DNA of 10,919 nt from Gammaproteobacteria bacterium (GTDB lineage Bacteria > Pseudomonadota > Gammaproteobacteria > SZUA-229). Shown piece by piece: positions 1-5,679 of this stretch. Position 1 is the first letter of the stretch; each line of letters begins with the position of its first letter. Both the position numbers and the translations under genes were made by a program. Under the pieces are notes generated by a model that did no database searches, was not told the DNA's origin, and was given only the letters and a program-made list of their open reading frames with translations. Location of the stretch: NCBI GenBank assembly GCA_015484935.1, contig WFUQ01000237.1, positions 1 through 10,919 of the forward strand, given 5' to 3'.

Positions 1-21
1 GTTAGGTGCTGGTGGTTCGAA

Positions 22-582
22 TCAGCTTGTTGTCTGGCGGTTGCGACCAGCCCATTTCGTTATACCGAAAAGACCGGTGAGCCCCGAGAGGAATAGCCAG
101 AGTGCGGCGGGTGCCGGAACCGCTGCCAGTTCAGGCGTGATGCTGCCACTCTGGTAGTTGCCCGCCCTGCTACCGACTTCGATAGCATACTTGCTCCGGG
201 TCAGATCCAGATCTGCCGATTGTGCCGGGCCGAGTGGTGACAGCAGAAAGAGTGTGACATCGACACCCTGATTGTTGATGTTAGCGGTGAGGGAAAACTC
301 GATAGAGTTGGCGACATCGAAGGTGATGGTCAATGCGCTGATGTCAGAGCCATAGTCGGGTATGTACAGCTCGGTGAAAACGCCGCTACCGTTTTCGAAA
401 TCACCTTCGGTATAGTTCCATAAAAAGCTGCCAGTCATCTGCTGGTTGTCATCCTGAATCACGTTATCCAGCGTGTATCTGACAACAGCTGCTTGTGCAG
501 TGAGGGTAGATAACGACGAAAGCAAGACGAGAGTGATGATCGTATAAGCAAGCTTCTGTCGGTTTGCGAGTCCGTTTTTCAT
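22..582 (-). CDS. VPxPA-CTERM (PEP-CTERM-type) secreted protein
   Basis: This is a 186-residue exported protein of unknown function. Residues 10-28 form a hydrophobic signal peptide ending in an AQA site (29-31). The middle is polar and beta-rich with no motif I recognise. The C-terminus has the three parts of a PEP-CTERM/VPLPA-CTERM sorting signal: VPAPA at 155-159, a hydrophobic segment to about 174, and a basic tail (K176, R180, R182). By family knowledge such tails are cut by an exosortase (EpsH/XrtA-type) and the protein goes to the surface or extracellular matrix. No exosortase is present in this window. The ATG is preceded by GGAG (589-592) at 6-nt spacing, which supports this start. 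The 103 bp between it and msrA hold its probable promoter, but I see no convincing hexamers there. The stop lies 21 nt from the window edge. Confidence 0.85.
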   Translation of the reverse strand: MKNGLANRQKLAYTIITLVLLSSLSTLTAQAAVVRYTLDNVIQDDNQQMTGSFLWNYTEGDFENGSGVFTELYIPDYGSDISALTITFDVANSIEFSLTANINNQGVDVTLFLLSPLGPAQSADLDLTRSKYAIEVGSRAGNYQSGSITPELAAVPAPAALWLFLSGLTGLFGITKWAGRNRQTTS

Positions 583-685
583 GTTCTGCTCCGGTGGATA
601 TGAATCTGATATGCCATGCTAATCATATTGTTGCTGTCAGACCATGAAGTTTTGTCATGTTGGATATGCCAGATGCGGGTCATGT

Positions 686-1324
686 TCAAGCATGGCAGCT
701 CACACCTGTGCCACCCAGTCCGCAATAACCATCGGGATTCTTCGCCAGATATTGCTGGTGATACTCTTCTGCATAATAAAAAACCGGTGCGGTGATAACC
801 TCGGTGGTTATCGATGGAAAACCGTTCTTGGTCAGTTCCTGCTGATACTCGTCACGTGAGCGTTCGGCTTCGCGTTGTTGTTGTGCATCGAAGGTGTAGA
901 TGCCGGAGCGGTATTGTGTGCCGACATCATTCCCCTGACGCATGCCCTGGGTCGGGTCATGTGATTCCCAGAATGTTTTCAGCAGGGTGGCGTAGCTGAT
1001 CTTTTCGGGGTCGAAGACTACCAGTACCACTTCGTTATGACCTGTCATACCCGAGCACACTTCCTGATACAGCGGGTTGACAGTGAGCCCAGCGGCGTAA
1101 CCGACGGCGGTGGTGAAAACACCGTCCAGCTGCCAGAATTTTTTTTCTGCTCCCCAGAAACAGCCGAGACCGAACATGGCTGAGCGCATATGAGCAGGGA
1201 ACGGCGGTTGCAGAGGATTACCGGAGACGAAATGTTTGTCTGGCACGGTCATGGCGATATCACGACCGGGTAGCGCCTGTTCTTTTGTGGGCATGGTGGG
1301 GTCAGGTCGGCGTAGTAGGGACAT
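686..1324 (-). CDS. msrA: Peptide-methionine (S)-S-oxide reductase MsrA
   Basis: The enzyme reduces methionine-S-sulfoxide, free or in proteins, back to methionine in the cytosol, with thioredoxin as reductant. The product is 212 residues, the same length as E. coli MsrA. The active-site block GCFWG is at 54-58 with catalytic C55. Conserved blocks follow: VCSGMTGH near 89-96, [12 protein letters not shown] at 122-133, GTQYRS at 135-140, and [11 protein letters not shown] at 183-193. Resolving cysteines C201 (GYCGLGG) and C210 (near the C-terminus) match the E. coli arrangement. An upstream in-frame ATG at 1384 would add 20 residues. I chose the ATG at 1324 because AGGAG lies just before it and the length then fits the family. 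One small deviation is GYAAG where GYxGG is usual. It is transcribed divergently from the small membrane protein at 1446. Confidence 0.97.
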   Translation of the reverse strand: MSLLRRPDPTMPTKEQALPGRDIAMTVPDKHFVSGNPLQPPFPAHMRSAMFGLGCFWGAEKKFWQLDGVFTTAVGYAAGLTVNPLYQEVCSGMTGHNEVVLVVFDPEKISYATLLKTFWESHDPTQGMRQGNDVGTQYRSGIYTFDAQQQREAERSRDEYQQELTKNGFPSITTEVITAPVFYYAEEYHQQYLAKNPDGYCGLGGTGVSCHA

Positions 1325-1328
1325 GGTA

Positions 1329-1333
1329 CTCCT
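1329..1333 (-). promoter_or_regulatory. Ribosome binding site of msrA
   Basis: On the minus strand, AGGAG stands 4 nt before the ATG at 1324. It decides between this start and the upstream in-frame ATG at 1384, which would give an N-terminal extension not expected for the E. coli-length MsrA class. Confidence 0.7.
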
Positions 1334-1445
1334 GTCAGGTTTCGGTAGCAGACATGATGATAGCAAAACAGTGGCCTGTGCCATACTACTTGAGTCGGCA
1401 TGTATTCTGGCGCAAGATTGGCTGGAACGGATGAGGCCAGTCGCT

Positions 1446-1697
1446 ATGACCGAAGAAAAAGACTATATCGAGCGTGTCACCCGACGCACACTCGCCAGAC
1501 GTGCGCAGGACAAGATAAGCCTGTTACTCGAGAAGATGCATCTCTCGCATCAGAAAGATGTGCGTGCTGCCATCGTAGTGATCACCGGACTGGTGCTGCT
1601 GGTTGTGGTGTACGTCATGATGGTCACGTTCGATCATGACGAATCGGCACATAAAGCACTGACGTTTCAGGAAGAGCCAGCCACTACCAGCCGCTGA
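1446..1697 (+). CDS. Small single-pass membrane protein, function unknown
   Basis: This 83-residue protein matches no family I recognise. The N-terminal 40 residues are highly charged and probably helical ([15 protein letters not shown] near 9-23, a second amphipathic stretch 24-40). Residues 41-60 are one strongly hydrophobic helix, and a short polar tail of about 23 residues follows. Basic residues before the helix suggest the N-terminus is cytoplasmic and the tail periplasmic (positive-inside rule). The reading frame is open back to 1236, but the upstream part overlaps msrA antisense. I chose the ATG at 1446, which has GAGG about 9 nt upstream; an ATG at 1431 is an alternative. Its last 14 bases overlap the end of the convergent gene at 1684-2154. 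The clean hydrophobic segment argues for a real gene, but this rests on sequence composition only. Confidence 0.6.
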   Translation: MTEEKDYIERVTRRTLARRAQDKISLLLEKMHLSHQKDVRAAIVVITGLVLLVVVYVMMVTFDHDESAHKALTFQEEPATTSR

Positions 1698-2154
1698 CGG
1701 TGATACTGTAGTATCGCTGAACATCGTCGATATGTTCGTCCAGTGAATAATCATCATCGACTTCATCACCCTCTATGTCGATCTCATCCAGTACCAGTTG
1801 AAGGTTTAATCGGCTGACGAGTTCTTCAAGCTGGCGATATCCCTCGGTGGCTTTGATATGCCCGGTAGTCAGGGCATCCGGCTCGGATAGATCAAATCGT
1901 CTGTTGTTTTTGTCGTGCAGCAGATAACGGATGCTGCCGCGTGATTCGAAATCCTGTTTACCGCCATGCGGATATTTCCCCTGTCTATCCAGTTCGATAT
2001 CGTGTTCGAGTTTCTGAGAGATGGTTATCAACCGGGTACTGAACCAGTCTTGCAGTTGTCCGGTAGCAGGATGTTTGGGCTTGTTGAATACGACCAGATA
2101 GATGAAGCCGGCGAACAGCAGGAAGAAGATGATATAGGACATGGATTTTCTCAT
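1684..2154 (-). CDS. Small membrane-anchored protein, function unknown
   Basis: This is a 156-residue protein with no recognised family. Residues 5-23 form one hydrophobic segment right at the N-terminus, with no clear cleavage site, so a membrane anchor with a soluble C-terminal domain of about 130 residues is likely. The soluble part is charged, and residues 123-144 are notably acidic (DEIDIEGDEVDDDY region). The ATG lies 6 nt beyond the stop codon of the yihY-like gene, so the two are almost certainly cotranscribed. No good Shine-Dalgarno sequence precedes either this ATG or the alternative at residue 5 (2142), so translation may be coupled to the upstream gene. The end overlaps the convergent small membrane gene by 14 bp (1684-1697). 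Confidence 0.75.
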   Translation of the reverse strand: MRKSMSYIIFFLLFAGFIYLVVFNKPKHPATGQLQDWFSTRLITISQKLEHDIELDRQGKYPHGGKQDFESRGSIRYLLHDKNNRRFDLSEPDALTTGHIKATEGYRQLEELVSRLNLQLVLDEIDIEGDEVDDDYSLDEHIDDVQRYYSITVSGW

Positions 2155-2160
2155 CGATGA

Positions 2161-3477
2161 TTAGTGCAGGAGGTGTTTGAGTGTCTTGTCTTCCAGGCTT
2201 GACTTGTGTGCGTCGTCAACCTGTCGGGTGATATCGTCTATCTGTGTCGTGGAGTTGAGTGTGCCGGGGTTGAGCCGGGCTGTCTCTTCAGCGGCACGTA
2301 CCGCATCAAAGATATCGAGCAGGCGTATATGCTCGAGTGATTGCGCAGGGATATAGTCAGTAAGGTGTTCACCGGTACGGATGATGATATCAGCATCTTC
2401 GAGCGCATCCAGCACCAGCACCAGAGCTTCGCTGGAGACATGCAGTTCTTCGGCAAGTTTCTGTGTGTTCCAGTAACCGCTGTGTCTGTCGAAACTGTCG
2501 GCGATGTGGTGCATCACCAGCAGCGCCAGTTTTTCGCGCAGGCGACAACTGAGACGTAGTATCTGGTGTCTGTTGTTGATCTGTTCAGGGTGCTGATAAT
2601 AGAAGGCGATACTGGAGCCGGTGAGCAGGATCATCCAGCTGAGATACAGCCATATCATGAACACCACGAGGATAGCGAAACCGGAATAGACCGCCGTGTA
2701 GTTGCTGGAGTTGGCGACGAAGGTGGCGAACAACCAGCCGATAGACTCCCACAATATACCGGCTATGACCGCGCCGACAAAAGCAGGTTTCAGATTCACC
2801 TGTGTGTTCGGTACCAGTTTATAGATGAAGGTGAATGCGGCGATGATGAGTGCGTAGGGCGTCAACTTGCTCAATATGGCGAGCAGACTGCCGAAAGGTT
2901 CGATACTGCTGAGTGTATTGACGACATCGGAATTGGTCACCGACGCGGTCAGACCGATAGCGGTAAAGATCAGCACGGGGCCTACCATTATCACGCTGAG
3001 ATAATCGGTGAAGCGTTGCGACAGGCTTCGGAAACTACTGATGCGCCAGGTATAGTTAAATGCAGTCTCTATCTTCTTTATCAGCGAGATGACGGTGTAG
3101 ATCAACAATCCCAATCCGAGTGAGCCCAGCACACCGACTTTTATATTATCGACGAAGGCGAGTATCTGCGCGGTGACTTCGATGCCCTTGTCACCGAGTG
3201 GTGCCAGCAGTTGTTGCAACATCGGTTCTATCTGATTGTGAACCCCGAAACCTTTCAATACAGAGAAGCTGACAGCGAGCAGTGGCACGATGGATAACAG
3301 CGTGGTGTAGACCAGGCTCATGGCACGGAGTGTGGGCAGGCCGCCTGCGATATCACGGATGACAGCACTGAGCACACGCAGCATATAGATGCCGAACGAC
3401 TGCCACGCCGGCATGGAGTCCAGTTCCTGTTCCCATAACAGGTCGTTTATCTGTTTTCGGATGGTGTCGAGGGTCAT
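2161..3477 (-). CDS. YihY/BrkB family inner-membrane protein with C-terminal extension
   Basis: This 438-residue polytopic membrane protein belongs to the YihY/virulence factor BrkB family, once misnamed ribonuclease BN. The biochemical role of the family is not settled. Hydrophobic segments lie near residues 29-45, 53-74, 113-132, 160-180, 205-222, 233-255 and 263-292. Family-typical stretches include the LVYTTLLSIVPLLAVSFS region (55-72), IETAFNYTWR (136-145) and the WLYLSWMILLTGS region (276-288). Shorter relatives end soon after the last membrane helix. This one continues for about 145 soluble residues. That part includes a probable winged-helix-like region near 338-376 (LAEELHVSSEALVLVLDALE) and a charged tail, an arrangement known in longer gammaproteobacterial members. 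The start is 3 nt after the stop of the thioredoxin-fold gene, and its own stop is 6 nt before the next gene, so all three form an operon. Confidence 0.92.
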   Translation of the reverse strand: MTLDTIRKQINDLLWEQELDSMPAWQSFGIYMLRVLSAVIRDIAGGLPTLRAMSLVYTTLLSIVPLLAVSFSVLKGFGVHNQIEPMLQQLLAPLGDKGIEVTAQILAFVDNIKVGVLGSLGLGLLIYTVISLIKKIETAFNYTWRISSFRSLSQRFTDYLSVIMVGPVLIFTAIGLTASVTNSDVVNTLSSIEPFGSLLAILSKLTPYALIIAAFTFIYKLVPNTQVNLKPAFVGAVIAGILWESIGWLFATFVANSSNYTAVYSGFAILVVFMIWLYLSWMILLTGSSIAFYYQHPEQINNRHQILRLSCRLREKLALLVMHHIADSFDRHSGYWNTQKLAEELHVSSEALVLVLDALEDADIIIRTGEHLTDYIPAQSLEHIRLLDIFDAVRAAEETARLNPGTLNSTTQIDDITRQVDDAHKSSLEDKTLKHLLH

Positions 3478-3480
3478 GCC

Positions 3481-4506
3481 TTATCGGGTCTTGCGCTGTT
3501 GTAATCGCCATGCCTGATAGTCAGGTGACTTGAGGTAACCGCGACGATTGACGTAATCCAGCACCCCCCAGAGGCGGTAGTATTGTACGACAGAATCTAT
3601 ACGTATTATCTCTTTGCCGTCTTCATCGAAGAACAGTATCGATGGCGAATGGAACAAGCCGAGTCGATTCGCCCACTGTTTTGCAGTGGTGCGGCTGCCG
3701 TCAGGTGTTACCACGGGCGTATCACTCCACATGTCGAGTTGTGCGGTATTCATGCGCGACAGTTCCTTGAGTGTGTCTTCCTTGTTGAGTGGGCCACTGT
3801 GCAGCAGGTCGCATGAATGGCAGTTACCCTGTTCGAAGAATACGGCAAGCGGTTTGCCGTCTTTGAGCAGTGTCTTGAAATCATAGGGCGGCTCGATGAA
3901 GAAGTCGCGCTCGTTCAAACCACCCTGCATAAAAAACATGCCCGGTTCCGCACGTGCCAGATAATCACGAAACGTTTCCTTCTTGTAGAATGTTTCGGTG
4001 ACATACGCGAGCGCTGCCCGAAATTTATAGGGCGGGTAGAAGCCGCGGACGCGGAAGACCGGCGTGCCTTCGCTGTCGTAGAACACGAGTGAGGGCGTGA
4101 AGTTGGCTTTATATTTTATCGACAGTTCACGCTCGCTGTAAGACTTGCCATCGGTGTCGATCAATTCTTCGATGCCCCAGATATCGACCGGGATGACATC
4201 GTAGTTCTCCTGCATGTATCTTGCGATGTCCGGTTGCGCGAGGTCCTGTTTGAAAAACTGTTCACAGTAGGCGCAACGTTGTTGGCCGTAATAGACCACG
4301 ATGCCCTTCTTGCCTTTTTCGACTGCCTTTTTCAGATCTTCACGCAGGTCACCGAAGCTCGTGCCGAACCAGTCAGGATGCTCGAGTGCCTCGTCGAGTA
4401 TGGTGTCGTCGAAGCTGAGAGGATCGGTCGCCCTGGCTGTTGTGATACCCGACCAGAGCGATCCGGCAGACAGGCAGAGTATGAAGAATAGAGGGTGTAG
4501 GCGCAT
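3481..4506 (-). CDS. Secreted protein with two thioredoxin-fold domains
   Basis: This is a 341-residue, probably periplasmic, thiol-disulfide protein. A signal peptide covers residues 1-26, ending in ARA. Two thioredoxin-like modules follow. The first has CAYC at 78-81 and the expected cis-proline (FTPS, P138). The second has CHSC at 229-232 and its cis-proline (HSPS, P288). Both modules therefore keep the motif pair needed for redox activity. The pattern resembles SoxW/DsbD-gamma-like thioredoxin-fold proteins, but I cannot name an ortholog. Candidate roles are reduction, isomerisation or chaperoning of envelope proteins (inference). It is first in the operon with the YihY-like and small membrane genes. 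A plausible promoter lies at 4538-4565. No clear ribosome binding site precedes the ATG. Its mature N-terminus shares an acidic DDxILD motif with the secreted protein encoded just upstream. Confidence 0.85.
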   Translation of the reverse strand: MRLHPLFFILCLSAGSLWSGITTARATDPLSFDDTILDEALEHPDWFGTSFGDLREDLKKAVEKGKKGIVVYYGQQRCAYCEQFFKQDLAQPDIARYMQENYDVIPVDIWGIEELIDTDGKSYSERELSIKYKANFTPSLVFYDSEGTPVFRVRGFYPPYKFRAALAYVTETFYKKETFRDYLARAEPGMFFMQGGLNERDFFIEPPYDFKTLLKDGKPLAVFFEQGNCHSCDLLHSGPLNKEDTLKELSRMNTAQLDMWSDTPVVTPDGSRTTAKQWANRLGLFHSPSILFFDEDGKEIIRIDSVVQYYRLWGVLDYVNRRGYLKSPDYQAWRLQQRKTR

Positions 4507-4537
4507 AAGCAGGGTCGGCAGAAAGAGTCTGACTCTA

Positions 4538-4565
4538 GTTATACATCATAATGCCGGAAAAGTAA
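4538..4565 (-). promoter_or_regulatory. Possible sigma-70 promoter of the thioredoxin-fold/yihY operon
   Basis: On the minus strand, TTACTT (4565-4560) and TATAAC (4543-4538) are separated by 16 nt. They match the consensus hexamers at 4/6 and 5/6. The expected transcription start near 4531 would leave a leader of about 25 nt before the ATG at 4506. It sits in the 110-bp gap after the barrel-protein gene, where no convincing terminator was seen. Read-through from that gene is therefore also possible. Confidence 0.4.
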
Positions 4566-4616
4566 TAATGAATTCACTGACAGGGACAGTAATCTGTCGG
4601 CTGGATGAACTTGTCG

Positions 4617-5561
4617 TTACCAGTTGAAGCCCAGACCAAGGTTTATCGATCTGAAATCGTCATCTATCGACAACAGGATGGAACTGTTCAGACTGACGGA
4701 ATCGGTGAGGTAATAACGGTGGTTGACGGTGGCAAAATCACTGTCGCTGCTATCGACGATAGAGGTGATCCGGCTGAGCTCAAGAGTGAGGCTGCCGTTA
4801 CGCATGAACCACTGATAGGCCAGTGTGTATTCATCGCTGGACAGGGCGTAGACCTGATCGAGCGCGATGCTCTGTAATCTGAACTGGAGCAGACGGCTGA
4901 TGTTGATACGTGGCAGGTCGCGTTGGTAGCGTCGCTTCAGATAGGAGAGCCACCATCGTCCTGTACCGGAATCCGAACCGATACGCAGACCCAGTGCGGT
5001 ACGGTTGCTGCTCAGGGAGGTGACCTGATTGGAAAAATCGGGTCTGAGGAACAGCTCCAGTTTGCCGGATTCCAGTATCACGCTGCTGTGCCAGTTGTGA
5101 CTGGTGCGATAGGTGATCTCCGCCTGCAAGTCTCTGGTTTCGACGGTCTGGCGTTTACCCCAGAAACTACCGGCAATATGCCAGCTGAGTGTCCCGGTCT
5201 GAGTTGAACCGAGCCCGAGCTGGGCGCTGCGCGTAGTATAGTTCCGGCTGGGGTCGTTGACCGTATTGCTCGCCAGACTGGCATCCAGTAACACATCATC
5301 GCTGGCAGGTAGTTGTAGCTGTACACTCGACTGCGTACTGTCGATGTTATCTCTACCCAGTGAAGCGGCCAGATAGATACCCCTGTAGTCCGCGCTATCA
5401 TCATCCAGTTCGAGGCTGTCGAGGATGGCATCGTCCAGCCAGCTGAAATCATCTTCTGGTGCGGGCGAGTGGGTGTCTGCTGAAGCGCTGGTCAGCCTGC
5501 ATACTGACAGCACCAGCAGTGCGGGCAGCAGTATTCGTTTTATATTCGTAGATACAGGCAC
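4617..5561 (-). CDS. Secreted, probably outer-membrane beta-barrel protein
   Basis: This 314-residue protein matches no family I can name. Residues 1-28 form a signal peptide ending in ASA. An acidic linker follows (about 36-55, with DDAILD at 43-48). From about residue 60 the sequence alternates polar and hydrophobic or aromatic residues in short strands (GIYLAASLG, LSWHIAGSFWG, WWLSYLKRRY, YTLAYQWFM), and the chain ends in GLGFNW. A terminal aromatic residue and alternating strands are usual for outer-membrane beta-barrels recognised by BAM, so that location is inferred. The start is GTG: a stop codon lies in frame just upstream and no in-frame ATG exists in the signal region. The ribosome binding site is weak. 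It is divergent from the lipoprotein gene at 5680 and precedes the thioredoxin-fold operon by 110 bp on the same strand. Confidence 0.72.
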   Translation of the reverse strand: MPVSTNIKRILLPALLVLSVCRLTSASADTHSPAPEDDFSWLDDAILDSLELDDDSADYRGIYLAASLGRDNIDSTQSSVQLQLPASDDVLLDASLASNTVNDPSRNYTTRSAQLGLGSTQTGTLSWHIAGSFWGKRQTVETRDLQAEITYRTSHNWHSSVILESGKLELFLRPDFSNQVTSLSSNRTALGLRIGSDSGTGRWWLSYLKRRYQRDLPRINISRLLQFRLQSIALDQVYALSSDEYTLAYQWFMRNGSLTLELSRITSIVDSSDSDFATVNHRYYLTDSVSLNSSILLSIDDDFRSINLGLGFNW

Positions 5562-5568
5562 TTGTCAA
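5539..5568 (-). promoter_or_regulatory. Near-consensus sigma-70 promoter overlapping the barrel-gene start
   Basis: On the minus strand, a perfect TTGACA (5568-5563) is followed after 18 nt by TATAAA (5544-5539). The spacer contains the GTG start codon (5561). Transcription from here would begin near 5532, inside the signal-peptide codons. It therefore could not express the full protein from the called GTG. It may be a chance match, an internal promoter, or a sign that the start is wrong. Confidence 0.4.
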
Positions 5569-5665
5569 TTTTTCCGTAGAATGTCCGTCGTCAGTCAACC
5601 GAAAACTTTCTGCCGCGTTAATGAGGGTAAGCAAATTGTTTTTGTGCAACTTTCATATCTTAACG

Positions 5666-5671
5666 AAGGAG
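5666..5671 (+). promoter_or_regulatory. Ribosome binding site of the DUF4382-type lipoprotein gene
   Basis: AAGGAG lies 8 nt before the ATG at 5680. It selects this start over the much longer open frame that begins at 5425 and overlaps the divergent barrel-protein gene antisense. The lipoprotein signal follows directly. Confidence 0.8.
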
Positions 5672-5679
5672 TAAGCATT

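Noticed and set aside
11..30. GGTTCGAATC near the left edge, resembling a tRNA T-loop
   Set aside because: The flanking bases (GGTGG and CAGCT) do not form a T-stem, no acceptor or CCA end follows, and positions 22 onward lie within the end of the PEP-CTERM-type coding region.
608..671. Repeated GATATGCCA (608-616 and 663-671) upstream of the PEP-CTERM gene, considered as a sigma-54 or operator site
   Set aside because: The reverse complement TGGCATATC matches only part of the sigma-54 -24 element and lacks a TTGC at the proper distance. A 9-bp repeat in an A+T-rich gap can arise by chance.
1236..1445. Upstream extension of the small membrane protein frame
   Set aside because: It overlaps msrA antisense, and the hydrophilic N-terminus with a nearby GAGG supports the ATG at 1446 instead.
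2566..3123. 185-codon plus-strand frame opposite the YihY-like gene
   Set aside because: It is antisense to conserved membrane segments of YihY, has low-complexity charged composition, and shows no recognisable motif.
4579..4598. Possible terminator after the barrel-protein gene (GACAG/CTGTC repeats)
   Set aside because: The stem is only 5 bp and no U-rich run follows on the minus strand, so it does not meet the usual criteria for an intrinsic terminator.
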